Part shown: positions 10,654-21,510 of the stretch, piece by piece
Layout: each line of letters starts with the position of its first letter
Numbering within the stretch: the stretch's first letter is position 1
Assembly: GCF_018294505.1 (NCBI RefSeq)
Contig: NC_057807.1
Coordinates: 183,852,920 to 183,916,919, forward strand
Origin: Triticum aestivum
Taxonomy: Eukaryota > Streptophyta > Magnoliopsida > Poales > Poaceae
Length of the DNA: 64,000 bases
Reading direction: 5' to 3'
Translations under genes and position numbers: made by a program
The notes under the pieces: model-generated
Database searches by the model: none
What the model was told of the DNA's origin: nothing
What the model saw: only the letters and a program-made list of their open reading frames with translations

Positions 10654-11464
10654 CAATGTATTATAAAATGACATGTAAAATGCCTTCTAGCCGGATTGTA
10701 GATCGTTTGTCTTTGCCGACCTTTTCGCTTCGACCTCGGGACCCAAGAGTCCGGAGTGTGTCCGAATACCTTCTCGGTTATGAAACAACCGGGGTATGCA
10801 TGGAGACCAGGCGTAGGGGTCATTAGTGCTTTATCAGACAAGTGCCCAACTAGTTATGTTATATTACATGGTTAGTAAGAAACATCTTCCAGGGAGAATA
10901 GTTCCGTTAAGGGTTCCTTTCCTCTGGGGGTGGCATGCCCTAAAGTGCATGTCCGGACTGCGAAAAAAGCAGAAAAACATCTGGGGGCAGATAAATAAGT
11001 AGGTAAAATCATCTTTCACGTCACCGACCGAGTATTCCCTTAAGAACGCTAGCTTTCGGCTTCACCCAGTCTGAGGTACACATCCAGCTAACCCGGCAGT
11101 AACAATCGCAGAGGTGCTCCCTTTACCTCCTAGCCGAACAATCGGGAATGTAGGGGTAAGCACAGGAGCCAGGCAATCCAGCTTGGCCAAAACTTAAGTC
11201 ATATCGATGCATATAATGGTGAATAAAAGGTACATGTGGGAGCTTTAACACATGTGTTGGGCGCGAAACCCTTATAAATTAAGCTTCTGGTAAAGAAGCC
11301 CCCAGGTATAGTGAGTGCGGATAGCACATCGATTATGCACGGACTGAGGCGCAAGTAAGCCTTTTAAGGCTGTTTATGAGTAGGGGTGAGAGAAAAAAGA
11401 GAAAGAAGGCAGCTAAAGTATAAAAAACTTGGACGGGAGGAAGGGATGAACTCTTAATCCGGCG
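10654..11464. other. Non-coding spacer between converging genes of the Tat element
   Basis: 811 bp between the end of the plus-strand gene and the minus-strand integrase stop. No open frame resembles a protein. It would hold the 3' ends of the plus-strand mRNA and of the gag-pol coding region, so the two transcripts converge here. Short ccggac/gtccgg words typical of this element recur. Confidence 0.5.
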
Positions 11465-12300
11465 CTAGGCGTAGAATCTTCGGAGGCGGGCTGCGTTCCA
11501 TGGGTTTGGCTCGAGTCGATTATCCGATGCATTTAGTAGACGGTATGATCCGCCGGTAAGGACTTGATCGATGATGAAGGGGCCCTCCCATTTGGGCTTG
11601 AGCTTGTCCTTTTTCTTTTCCGGCAAGCGTAGAACTAGTTCGCCCATGTTGTAAGTCTTGGCCCGTACTTCTCTGCTTTGATATCTTCGAGCCTGCTGCT
11701 GATAGAATGCGGAACGAGCCTTGGCGACGTCGCGTTCTTCCTCCAATGCGTCTAAGCTGTCCTGCCGATCCAGCTCGGCCTCTCTTTCTTCATACATGCG
11801 CACTCGAGGTGAGTCATGAATAATGTCGTAGGGCAAAACTGCCTCTGTGCCGTACACCATAAAAAATGGTGTGAATCCGGTAGTACGGTTGGGCGTTGTT
11901 CGCAGCCCCCAGAGTACGGAGTCGAGCTCCTCTACCCAGTGGGTGTCAGATTTCATAAGTGACCGCACTAGTCTGGGTTTGATGCCGCTCATTATTAGAC
12001 CATTCGCTCGTTCCACTTGACCGTTGGTTTGAGGATGATAGACTGAAGCATAATCGAGCTTGATGCCCATATTTTTGCACCATGATTTAACCTCATCGGC
12101 CGTAAAATTCGTGCCGTTATCGATGATGATGTTGTGGGGGACACCGTAACGGTGTACTACCCCTGATATAAAGTCTATCACTGGTCCGGACTCCGCCGTT
12201 TTAATGGCTTGGCCTCTATCCATTTGGTGAATTTATCCACCATGACCAATAGGTATCCAACCATGTCAAGCCCCCAGACCGCGAGCGGCCAGGTAATGGG
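11465..12300 (-). pseudogene. int: Tat-lineage integrase, N-terminus deleted and frameshifted
   Basis: Integrase inserts the cDNA into the genome. The catalytic core is readable: DNGTNFTADE carries the second Asp and NGQVERANG the Glu, and GLRTTPNRTTGFTPF followed by MVYGTEAVLP is the GPF-like module. The tail ends WNAARLRRFYA and stops at 11465. No chromodomain is present, as expected for Tat. Upstream the frame shifts near 12190-12200: VDKFTKWIEAKP is in another frame from the core. The zinc-binding HHCC domain and the segment joining it to RNase H are absent; about 100 bp remain between 12223 and 12338. This points to an internal deletion as well as the frameshift, so the enzyme is dead. 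Confidence 0.85.
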
Positions 12301-12337
12301 TATAGTTTTGAGGGTGGTGGGTGGCATATGGCTCTGA

Positions 12338-12637
12338 TTAGCAAAGAGCTGACATTTTTAGGACAGCGTTGCGATATGCTGCCATTTTCGGATCCTTGGC
12401 ATCAAAGTCTCCATTTATTTGGGATATTGCGAGGTTTGAATCCCCGCGCACCTCTAGGCATTGAATGCCCATGGAGATTGCCATCCGGAGACCATGTAAA
12501 AGGGCCTCGTATTCGGCTGCGTTGTTGGAGTCCGTGTACGTTATTTGAAGTACATATTGGACTGTGTCACCGGTCGGGGACGTCAAGACGACGCCAGCCC
12601 CCAGTCCGGCCAACATTTTAGAGCCGTCGAAGTGCAT
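12338..12637 (-). pseudogene. Second, archaeal-type RNase H (aRNH) of the Tat element, truncated
   Basis: The frame reads MHFDGSKMLAGLGAGVVLTSP, NNAAEYEALLHGLRMA and then VRGDSNLAISQINGDF. These show the catalytic D (FDGS), E (AAEYEAL) and D (GDS) spacing of an additional RNase H that, in the literature I know, marks Tat elements and supplements the RT-linked RNase H. It is in phase with the preceding RNase H but separated by a TAG codon at 12648-12650, where Trp is expected from the pattern. The domain stops early at NAVLKMSALC: its last helix and final catalytic residue are lost with the deletion that also removed the integrase N-terminus. Confidence 0.8.
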
Positions 12638-12640
12638 AAT

Positions 12641-13252
12641 CTAATTGGAGTATGCGCCGTACTCTTTAGGGAGTTCAGCTTCGGTCCATTCAGCGACAAA
12701 GTCAGCCAAGACTTGTGACTTTATAGCTCGCCGAGGTCTGTAAGTTATATCGAATGGTAAGAGCTCAATGGCCCATTTTGCAATCCTGCCCGTTGCGTCA
12801 CGGTTGTTTATAATGTCATTGAGTGGTACTTCAGAGGCCACTGTTATCGAACACTCTTGAAAGTAGTGTCGGAGCTTCCGAGATGCCATGAACACTGCAT
12901 ACGCGATCTTCTGATAGTGCGGGTAACGGGACTTGCAGGGGGTTAACACAGTGGATACGTAGTACACTGGTTTTTGAAGAGGGAATTTATGCCCTTCTGT
13001 CTCTCGTTCGACAACGAGTACCGCGCTTACAACTTCATGTGTTGCTGCGATGTATAATAGCATTGGCTCGCCCAGGTTGGGCGCGGCCAGGACCGGATTC
13101 GTTGCCAATATGGCCTTTATTTCTTCGAGTCCGGCGGTGGCAGCATCCGTCCACTCGAAGTGTTCGGTGTGCCTGAGGAGGCGATAGAGGGGCAATGCCT
13201 TTTCTCCTAAGCGGGAGATAAAGCGGGTGAGGCCCGCCACGCATCCCATCAA
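12641..13252 (-). pseudogene. RT connection and RNase H of the Tat element
   Basis: Follows RT after a frameshift. GCVAGLTRFISRLGEKALPLY is the palm-connection region of Ty3-type RT, and HFEWTDAATAGLEEIK starts the RNase H. LYIAATHEVVSAVLV matches where the first catalytic Asp normally sits; that Asp is replaced, as is usual in Tat elements with a degenerated first RNase H. KIAYAVFMASRKLRHYF and the terminal QVLADFVAEWT box are clear. The boundary with RT is an A8 homopolymer (T8 on the plus strand, ~13270-13278) that shifts the frame by one base. Confidence 0.85.
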
Positions 13253-14150
13253 TTTCTGGATCTGTTTGAGGTTTTTTTTGGAATATCCAGTTGTGATAGA
13301 GCCCGGATCTTGGCCGGATTTGCTTCGATTCCTCTACCGGATACGATAAAGCCCAGGAGCTTTCCGGCTGGCACGCCGAAAACGCATTTTTCCGGATTCA
13401 GCTTGATATCATATTCTCGGAGGTTGTCAAATGTGACCCTCAAGTCGTCTACTAGAGTTTCAACGCGTTTACTTTTGACGACCAAGTCGTCTACATATGC
13501 CTCTACTGTCTTGCCGATCTGGGTAGCCAGACATGTCTGAATCATGCGCTGATATGTTGCGCCGGCGTTTTTAAGTCCAAAGGGCATCGTGTTGAAGCAG
13601 AATGGTCCATATGGAGTAATGAATGCCGTTGCGGCTTGATCCGCTTCTGCCATCTTGATTTGATGATAGCCGGAGTATGCGTCCAGGAAGCACAATGAAT
13701 CGTGCCCTGCAGTGGCATCGATGATTTGGTCGATGCGGGGGAGGGGGAAGGGATCCTTTGGGCAGGCTTTATTTAGGTCTTTGAAATCGACACATAGGCG
13801 CCAGGATTTGTCCTTCTTTGGTACCATTACCAGGTTTGCTAGCCAATCCGGATGTTTGATGTCTCTGATGAATCCGGCTTCCAATAGTTTGGCTAGTTCC
13901 TCTCCCATTGCCTGTCTTTTGGGTTCGGAAAATCATCGAAGAGCCTGTTTGACTGGCTTGAATCCTTTTAGGATGTTTAGGCTGTGTTCTGCTAGTCTGC
14001 ATGGGATTCCGGGCATATCCGAGGGGTGCCAGGCGAAAATGTCCCAATTTTCCCGAAGGAATTCTCGCAGTGCGGCGTCTACATCAGGGTTCAATTGTGC
14101 CCCGATGGAGGCCGTCTTTGTCGGGTCCGTTGGGTGGACCTGGAATTTTA
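13249..14150 (-). pseudogene. Reverse transcriptase of the Tat element, broken by a stop and two frameshifts
   Basis: RT copies element RNA to cDNA. From 14150 the frame covers VKFQVHPTDP and then WDIFAWHPSDMPGIP, which is the RT entry region. The core runs from MGEELAKLLEAGFI at 13908 through LANLVMVPKKDKSWRLCVDF, KDPFPLPRIDQIID, FLDAYSGYHQIKM and the active site YVDDLVV (intact), to GKLLGFIVSGRGIEANP. Defects: a TGA at 13933-13935 within CGATGA, one missing base at about 14153-14160 at the join to the protease part, and one extra base in the A8 run at ~13270. The pattern suggests post-insertional decay and not an ancestral programmed shift. Confidence 0.88.
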
Positions 14151-14705
14151 CTATTTCTTCGGCTGGTTAAAGGAGGTGGACTTGGATCTCTTATCGAGTA
14201 TCACGTCGTCCCTATTCACCGTAGAGCGCAGCGCGGTGAGTTCCTCTGCCGCTAAGGCTTCGGATAGTGCCTCCAGAGCTAATGCGGCCGTCTTGTTTTC
14301 GGCGCGGAGTGCTATGTCCGGATCACTAACGAGAGTGATTATTCCGCCGGGCCCAGGCATTTTGAGCTTCATGTACCCGTAATGGGGTACGGCTTGGAAG
14401 ATTGTGAATGCCTCTCATCCTAATATAGCGTGGTATCCGTTGTTGAACGGGGCCACTTGGAACGTGATTTCCTCGGACCTGTAATTTTCCGCCGAGCCGA
14501 ATACCACATCGAGTGTGATTTTTCCTGTGCAGCGCGCTTCCCGGTTAGGGATTATCCCTGTGAAGGTTGTGCTGCTTTGCTCAATGCGGCTCCAGTCTAT
14601 TTCCATTTTTTGAAGGGTTTCCTCGTAGATGAGGTTTAATCCGCTGCCGCCATCCATGAGCACCTTGGTAAGCCGAAAGCCATCCACTACCGGACTGAGG
14701 ACCAA
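14151..14705 (-). pseudogene. Aspartic protease and linker of the Tat element
   Basis: The protease cleaves the polyprotein. The active-site motif reads VLMDGGSGLNLIY, the DGG variant usual in plant Tat elements in place of DSG/DTG. The flap and C-terminal region read ITFQVAPFNNGYHAILG. A TGA at 14415-14417 then interrupts where Arg is expected, and the frame continues with AFTIFQAVPHYGYMKLKMPG to a stop at 14151. It is in the same frame as gag, separated from it by a TGA at 14727-14729. Both TGAs sit where CGA is expected, which fits loss of a methylated CpG. Confidence 0.82.
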
Positions 14706-14726
14706 TGCGGCTGGTGCTCGGGCTGT

Positions 14727-15956
14727 TCAGAATTTAGGTTCGTCGCTGGCGTTGAAGGTGATGGCCGCGTCACTCCAAGGATTTGCTGTGGCTACGTGAT
14801 AAGCTTCGGCAAGGCTGCGGATTGTTCGTTTCCGCATATTGTTTGATGCGAAAGTCTCGAAGACTGTTAATACCGTACCGGTATTGTTGGTGTGGTTTCC
14901 CGGGGCTAGAAGCTCCTCGCCACTTTTGGCCACCTGCCGTAGTATCCAACATGCTCGAAGGCTATGTGTTGGGATGGCGCCCCCTGCACTGTGAATTGTA
15001 CAGGGTCTGCTGAGCCATCCCTCCAGTACGGTTAAATTCCCTTTAAGGGGTTTCTGTTTTTTGGTTCTTGCACCTGGCGCCTGAATGTGATGCGCCCTTT
15101 TATTGCGGACTGGGTCTGTATCCGGGGCCGGATTGTCCCAAAACCTATTTTCGGTTTTCCGGAAACTCTCTATCGCACAGTACTTCTGTACTATGGATGC
15201 CAGGTCGGTGAAGCGTGTGATTTCACGACGGCTGACGGCGTTTAGGATTCCCTCGTCCGTGCAATTATTGCAGAAAATTGAGATTGTGTTTTCCTCTCGG
15301 CAGTCTTTTATCCTGTCCATAACCAGGAGGGATCTGGCCCAGTAACGATGTACTGTTTCAGTGGGCTCTTGCCGGATTAGAGATAGATCGCATATATCTG
15401 GTCGGGTGGGCGGAACTAAGTCCGGAGCCTTACACGTCTCAAGGCTCGAAGGCCGAGGAGTTTCCAAGATCGGAAACTTTGATCGTTGGACATTGTCCAA
15501 CGAGTCCGGAACGATGCCTGATTTTAAGTTCAGTGCTCGATCGAAGTCCGCCCCTCCGCGGGAATCTGGCGTGGAGGGTTTGGGAGCCCGGACATGTCTA
15601 GTTTTCAATATAGGAGAAGAGTCGCCGCATTGTTCTTCTACCACCATGACGTGTTGGGTGACCTGGGGAGAGTTAATCTCTCTCAGATCGGTTTTAAGCC
15701 CGATCTGATCGTAGTCTGTAGCGACTCCCAGGGCGGCGATCCGATCCAAGAGTTCGTTTATGGACGAGAGCTCTGCTGGATCTAGATGCTCGGCGAATTC
15801 CGAGTTGACGTGAAGGTTGCTCTCGATGACTCGAGAGGTCATTGCGGAGGCGGTGGCCGGACAGGCGACTATGAGAAAACCTCCTAGCCGGATAGTTTGG
15901 CCGGCGGCCAAGGCTCCGTTGGCGAAGATACCGTCCTTGAAGACGGGAAGAGGCAT
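14727..15956 (-). pseudogene. gag: Gag of the Tat element
   Basis: Capsid precursor. I start at the ATG at 15956 (MPLPVFKDGIFANGA), just inside the PBS; the open frame continues upstream into the LTR to 16079, but an LTR-internal start is unlikely. Residues ~195-275 hold the retrotransposon gag core (QEPTETVHRYWARSLLVM, then ASIVQKYCAIESFRKTENRFW). A zinc-binding-like C-x2-H...H-x4-C stretch follows (CTIHSAGGAIPTHSLRAC). The frame ends at a TGA (14727-14729) and the protease continues in phase. Apart from that stop it is open. Confidence 0.82.
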
Positions 15957-15990
15957 CCTTCCTATCGGTGACGGCACAGAGGAACTCTCA

Positions 15991-16003
15991 ATGAAAGCAC
16001 CAA
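15991..16003 (-). other. Primer-binding site of the Tat element
   Basis: Minus strand TTGGTGCTTTCAT abuts the 5' LTR; it contains the TGG expected from pairing to a tRNA CCA end. I cannot assign the tRNA with confidence. Confidence 0.55.
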
Positions 16004-16513
16004 TGTCGGTGTCAAAACCGGCGGATCTCGGGTAGGGGGTCCCGAACTGTGCGTCTAGGCGGATGGTAACAGGAGACAAGGGAAACGATGTTTTACCCAG
16101 GTTCGGGCCCTCTTGATGGAGGTAAAACCCTACGTCCTGCTTGATTGATATTGATATTGTGGATGTTTACAAGAGTGGATCTACCACGAGATCAAGGAGG
16201 CTAAACCCTAAAAGCTAGCCTATGGTATGATTGTTGTAATGTGTCCTAAGGACTAGGGCCATCCGGTTTATATAGACACCGAAGAGGGCTAGGGTTACAT
16301 AGAGTCGGTTACAATGGTAGGAGATCTACATATCCGTATCGCCAAGCTTGCCTTCCACGCCAAGGAAAGTCCCATCCGGACACGGGACGAAGTCTTCAAT
16401 CTTGTATCTTCATAGTCTTGGAGTCCAGTCGATGATGATAGTCCGGCCGATGATAGTTCGGCCAATGGTGGTAATCCGGCTATCCGGACACCCCCTAGTC
16501 TAGGACTCCCTCA
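16004..16513 (-). repeat. 5' LTR of the Tat/Fatima-like element
   Basis: 510 bp, partner of 7057-7566; ends in ctccctca followed by the target duplication gatac (16514-16518). Confidence 0.93.
16268..16274 (-). promoter_or_regulatory. TATA-like box in the 5' LTR driving gag-pol
   Basis: Minus strand TATATAA, 240 bp into the LTR, identical at the equivalent place in the other LTR (7321-7327). Confidence 0.5.
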
Positions 16514-16518
16514 GATAC

Positions 16519-16900
16519 CATGAAATGTGAAATCCACGTTGAGATCACCATATCACAAACTCACTCTAATTCAAGAACTCGTCATAAATCAATTACCACA
16601 TTGAGATTACTATTTGCAAGGAAAATACGGGCATTGTAATACATATAGATTCGTTTGGAAATTTAAAAGATTCCTTTCGTATTCTCGAATGGTATCACAC
16701 AACAGCGTACCAGCCAGACCCGGGCTCGTGTTTATCCTTAAAAAATACCTGGGCTCGTGTCTTTCTGGTGGCACACGCACATTAGCCAACCCCAACCAAT
16801 CAAGCCTCCGCGTTTCGAGTTGAAATATTTGGCGGCCAGAATTCTAGCCCTGGGAAATTCACCCGATGTCCCCGGTCCATAATGACTACTGATGAACAAT
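16519..16900. repeat. Duplicated segment, copy A, right half
   Basis: Continues copy A across the Tat insertion: catgaaatgtgaaatccac, tatttgcaaggaaaa(t/c)acgggcat, aatacatatagattcgtttg and ttgaaata match 37575-37960 in order. After about 16870 the match fades (agccctg..aaattcaccc against agccctgcaaaatctcc is the last clear block). Promoter-like AT-rich sequence with no ORF of interest. Confidence 0.65.
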
Positions 16901-17813
16901 GGAGGGATGCTTTAGTAACTAGACAACGTTACCTACTGTGCCGAGCACGGTTCAATTCCCTTGCTCACCGGTACCCAAGGTCACCCGTCAACTCCATTAC
17001 CTAGTACTAATAGGAGTACTACACCAGGATGAGCATAGAATTGAGCCCCGTTTGTTCGTGCCTAGTGCTTTTGTTAATATATCAGGCAATGCACTAGTAC
17101 GGCGGGATTATCCTTTTACTCTGCATATATAACCTATCTGAAGTCCAACTAAGAAAAATGTTTGACCAAATCCTCTCTTAAGAAATATTAACATCTACAA
17201 CTGTAAAGATGTATCGCTTGAAAATTTATTGCATGATGCAGGTTATGATATTGTTTCAAATCCTGGATTTTAAATTCCAGAAAATCCAAAAGTGACCGGA
17301 AATTCATGAAACTGAGCATGGTCTTGTGATATGGCACAAATATGATGTCGTATTTTTCTGTTTAATTTGAGACAAGCTGCTTATGAGAAGTTGCACAAAT
17401 GAAGAGCCAAGGTATTTTGGAACAAAGACATGTCATGTTAAGGCGAACACTTTCACTACTCAAACCGTGGGCGTTTACATGCCGCCATGAGTCATGCTTC
17501 TCATCTGCAGGTGCCATCCAAGCAAGCGTGTGAGTCGATCGGAGGCGTGCGAGCAGACCGCAGCACCGGCTAACCAGGAGGCGTGCAAGCACGCCGCTGC
17601 GCAGGCTCACCGGGAGGCGAGCCCTTTGACCAGGCTCCGCTCCCCACCTTCATCTCAACTGCTCCCACTTTTAATGGCGCCGGCGCCGCAGTTTAAAATC
17701 ACCCCCGCACTACCCGGTATCGCTACAATTTTCTCTCTTCCTCTCCAATTCTCCTATTGTCTACTTCCAACCAGCCTGGCCTAAACGTACGACATGCCGC
17801 ATCATGATGGTTT
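16901..17813 (+). other. Unassigned host-like DNA with a GC-rich 3' end
   Basis: No recognisable gene. From 17494 to 17784 a frame encodes a short Ala/Glu/Cys-rich stretch with a loose repeat (SEACEQTAAP, QEACKHAAAQ, REASP), followed by pyrimidine-rich sequence (ttttctctcttcctctcc) of 5'-UTR character. The next element inserts at 17814-17818 and the sequence resumes at 27186. Confidence 0.35.
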
Positions 17814-17818
17814 GCCCT

Positions 17819-19464
17819 TGTAGGACCTTGAGAAGAGGTGTCTAGAGGGGGGGTGATTAGACAGTAAGTACCAAAGTTGCAGTTTTTAAGGTTCTTTAAG
17901 TTTAAGTGGTGTTTAGGCACAATTTCAACCTTCACAATACATATCAAGCAAGCATGCAAAGAGTATATGAGCAGCGGAAAGTAAAGCATGCAACTTGCAA
18001 GAAAGTAAAGGGAAGGGTTTGGAGGATTCAAACGCAATTGGAGACACGGATGTTTTTGGCGTGGTTTCGATAGGTGGTGCTATCGTACATCCACGTTGAT
18101 GGAGACTTCAACCCACGAAGGGTAACGGCTGCACGAGTCCACGGAGGGCTCCACCCACGAAGGGTCCATGAAGTAGCAACCTTGTCTATCCCACCATGGC
18201 CGTCGCCCACGAAGGACTTGCCTCACTAGCGGTAGATCTTCACGAAGTAGGCGATCTCCTTGCCCTTACAAACTCCTTGGTTCAACTCCACAATCTTGTC
18301 GGAAGCTCCCAAGTGACACCTAGCCAATCTAGGAGACACCACTCTCCAAGAAGTAACAAATGGTGTGTTGATGATGAACTCCTTGCTCTTGTGCTTCAAA
18401 TGATAGTCTCCCCAACACTCAACTCTCTCTCATAGGTTTTGGATCTGGTGGAAAGAAGATTTGAGTGGAAAGCAACTTGGGGAAGGCTAGAGATCAAGAT
18501 TCATATGGTAGGAATGGAATGTCTTGGTCTCAACACATGAGTAGGTAGTTCTCTCTTAGAAAATGTATGCTGGAAGTGTAGGTTCATTCTGATGGCTCTC
18601 TCCACGAATGAAGAGGAGGTGGAGGGGTATATATAGCCTCCACACAAAATCTAACCATTACACACAATTTACCAAACTCGGTGGGACCGAATCGTTAAAC
18701 TCGGTCGGACCGATTTAGTAAACCTAGTGACCATTAGTGATTTTCAGTGGGACTAACATGCATCTCGGTGAGATCAATTCGGTTAGGGTTAGGGCATAAC
18801 GTAATCTCGGTAAGACCGATTACACAAACTCGGTGAGACCGATTTGGTAATAAGCTTTCCAGACAGTTGGCCAGGCAAACTCGGTGGGACCGATTACTCA
18901 AACTCGGTGGGACCGATTTTGGTAATAAGTTTTCCAGAGAGTTTGAATTGTAATCTCGGTAGTACCGATTGCTCAAACTCGGTGAGACCGATTTTGATAA
19001 TGCACATACACAGAGAGATTACAATCCCATCTCGGTGAGACCGAGATCCCTATCGGTAAGACCGATTTTCTTAGGGTTTGTGGCAGTGGCTATGACCTTT
19101 GGAATCGGTGGCGTCGAATAAGAAGAATCGGTGTGACCGATTTTGGCTTTGGGTTTAAGTCATTTGTGGAAGTGGGAAAGTAGATGAGGGTTTTGGAGCA
19201 TATCACTAAGCACATGAAGCAAGAGGCTCATTAAGAAACACATCATCCCTCCTTGATAGTATTGGCTTTTCCTATAGACTCAATGTGATCTTGGACCACT
19301 AAAATGTAAAATGAAGAGTCTTGAGCTTGAAGCTTGAGCCAATCCTTTAGTCCATGCCACTCCATTATTGAACGTATCTGAAACATGCTAGATAAAGTGT
19401 TAGTCCAACAAGAGATAGGTTGACATTAATTACCAAAACCACCTAGGGAGCACTTGTGCTTTCA
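17819..19464 (-). repeat. 3' LTR of the Sirevirus-type element
   Basis: 1646 bp, starting tgtaggacc and ending gtgctttca. It is 34 bp shorter than its partner: 35 bp between two aatccttt repeats are missing near 19349, and one extra G lies in the run near 17847. It contains about a dozen short palindromes of the form TCGGT-nnn-ACCGA between 18674 and 19140. Confidence 0.92.
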
Positions 19465-20400
19465 ATCTCCCCCTTTTTGGTAATTGATGACAACATACAT
19501 CAAAGCTTTAGATAAAGATATGAAGAGTAGCAAGCAAAGCTTTGGAAGGACATGTAACAAACATAGGCTCCCCCTACATGTATGTAGTCATGTGAATATG
19601 GAACATAGAAGCATGTGAGAGCATACACATGATAGAGCAGGCAATGTGTTACATGTATCTTGGCCATATGCATCAGAGCAAAAAATGTTGAAGAAAACAC
19701 CTTCATGCTCATGAGTCCTTCTTGCAAACAATATGTACATCAGCAAGAATTCTTCATACACATGATTGTGATGCATATACTTACCTTGTGGTCTTGAGTT
19801 GGCTTAGGATGGAATGAACATGCATAAACAAAGTTAGATAACACAGATGCATCTACTAGCCATAGCAAACAAAAGAAACCACGAGAATACCAAGACTTGG
19901 ATGACATGTAGAGAGTGAGTACTAAGTACCACATGAATTTGACATGTCCCCAATAGTATATATATGCAATGAATTTAAACGATCTCTTTCCCTTAGATGT
20001 CTTTCTCCCCCTGAATCTAACATGGGATATTGGGAGAAGATAGGGAACAAAAAATCAGAGCTGAAAGATCAGAGCTGAAACATATGAAAGATGATCAGAG
20101 CTAATGTATGCTAATGCAAATAAGCATAATAGATCATATGAACATGTCTCTCCCCTCAAGAAGACATGTGGACATCTCTCCTCTTGAACACCAAGCATCT
20201 GAGATCCTTGAGAAATACTTTCTACTTAAGTATCCTTTCCCCCTGGAGATCTCTCTCTCCTTTTGAGGGTTTCTCCCCCTAGAGAGTCTCTCTCCCCCTT
20301 TAGGAGATGATATATCCCCCTTAAGAAGGTGATAAGCTTTGGTGCTCTCTCTCTCTCTCTTCAAATGATAAGCTTTGATGTTCTCTCTCTCCCCCTTTGA
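19465..20400 (-). other. Multiple polypurine tracts upstream of the 3' LTR
   Basis: The minus strand carries AAAAAGGGGGAGATTGA abutting the LTR, and the core AGGGGGAGA or a close variant recurs at about 19570, 20007, 20238, 20271, 20292, 20313 and 20389. Repeated PPTs are described for Sireviruses. Otherwise non-coding. Confidence 0.65.
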
Positions 20401-21510
20401 CATCAATTTCCAAGAAGGGTCTTCTAGAATCTGTCAAATGGGTTTGGTCCTTGAGACACAGAACAAAGCAATGATAAAAATGTGATGCTTGTAGAGGACA
20501 AGATTCATTGAGTGGAGCTGGATCAGAAGAAACACAGAATTATGTGGCAAACTGTTTTTCCTGTTATGAAATCGGTGGCACCGAGTGGTATGCTTCGGTC
20601 GTACCGAAAGGATTCGGTTGGCCCGAAAATAACAAATCGGTGAAACCGAGTTCATCGCAGAGAAAACACTTGTCACCTCAGCTCACTAGACTAGTAAGAT
20701 CTCACAAAGATTTGCAAGGAATTTACTAAAGGATGTGCAATGAATTTGAATGCAGAAAATGCAAAGCAAACAGAGAAAGAAATCTAGATGAAGGTTTTTT
20801 TTGATTGAAAAGGGGAAATGAATATGCATGAGACAAATGCAAAAACACAGAAAAGAACACAAGAGAACTTCATCTAGAGATGGTCGGCGACAAAGTCACC
20901 TATGTTAGAGTATATTGACTTAGGAGTCAAGTGAGATCACTTGATCATAGGTCATACTCATCGTTTAAACTCAAAATGGGGTTGCCATTTTTCATTTAAG
21001 CATCTTAATGTATTCACATCTTGTCGAGTTGCTTTAGCTCATTTCTTGGAGTAAAGCTTCTCTAAGATGGAATGACATACCTTGGTTGGTGGTGTTGTCC
21101 ATGTGGTTGAACTTGTGTAGGTTGCTCAAGGTTGATGTAGCTCATCAAGAATTTGGAGCACCACTTGGAATTTTAGTCCATCTACCTACATGGGTTAGTT
21201 CTTGCAAGGAAGAGCACTTGTGTATCCAAGAATGACAATCGTGAAGCTCAACATAGAATTTTTCAAAGGATATGTTTAAGAGATTTCGTGCTTCCTTGTC
21301 TTCGTCCACCATTGTGTAGAGACTTGGTGATGTAGAGATTGCTCAAGATATGGGTAGATTACAATCTCATGGAGTTGGATTCCACCAAGTACCTACAAGA
21401 GTTAGATAACATGCAAGATACAAATATATCCAAGACATAAGATTTTCATCATAAGAGAAATATCAAGGATTAGTCATAAGCTCATGTCTTGCATGTATCC
21501 GATGGAGTTT
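20401..21510 (-). other. Non-coding tail of the Sirevirus-type element
   Basis: 1.1 kb between the RNase H stop and the PPT cluster with no envelope-like or other ORF. At 20571-20655 it contains three further CGGT-ACCG palindromes (atcggtggcaccgagt, ttcggtcgtaccgaaa, aatcggtgaaaccgag) resembling those of the LTR. Confidence 0.5.

Larger units (their letters stand above)
7057..16513 (-). mobile_element. Complete Tat-lineage Ty3-gypsy element (Fatima-like), antisense
   Basis: 9457 bp, bounded by two 510-bp LTRs (7057-7566 and 16004-16513) and a perfect 5-bp target duplication gatac (7052-7056, 16514-16518). Gag, protease, RT, RNase H, a second archaeal-type RNase H and integrase lie in that order on the minus strand. 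An unrelated spliced gene lies on the plus strand between integrase and the 3' LTR. The dual RNase H and the opposite-strand ORF mark the Tat lineage. The LTR opening tgtcggtgtcaaaaccggcgg reminds me of wheat Fatima, from memory. The LTRs differ by about 12 of 510 bases by eye; at 1.3e-8 per site per year that is roughly 0.9 million years. Coding is broken, so any movement needs helpers. Confidence 0.92.

Noticed and set aside
18674..19140. Regularly spaced short palindromes that could suggest a CRISPR array
   Set aside because: Spacing is irregular, 'spacers' are shared between both LTRs, and the sequence is part of a retrotransposon LTR in a plant.
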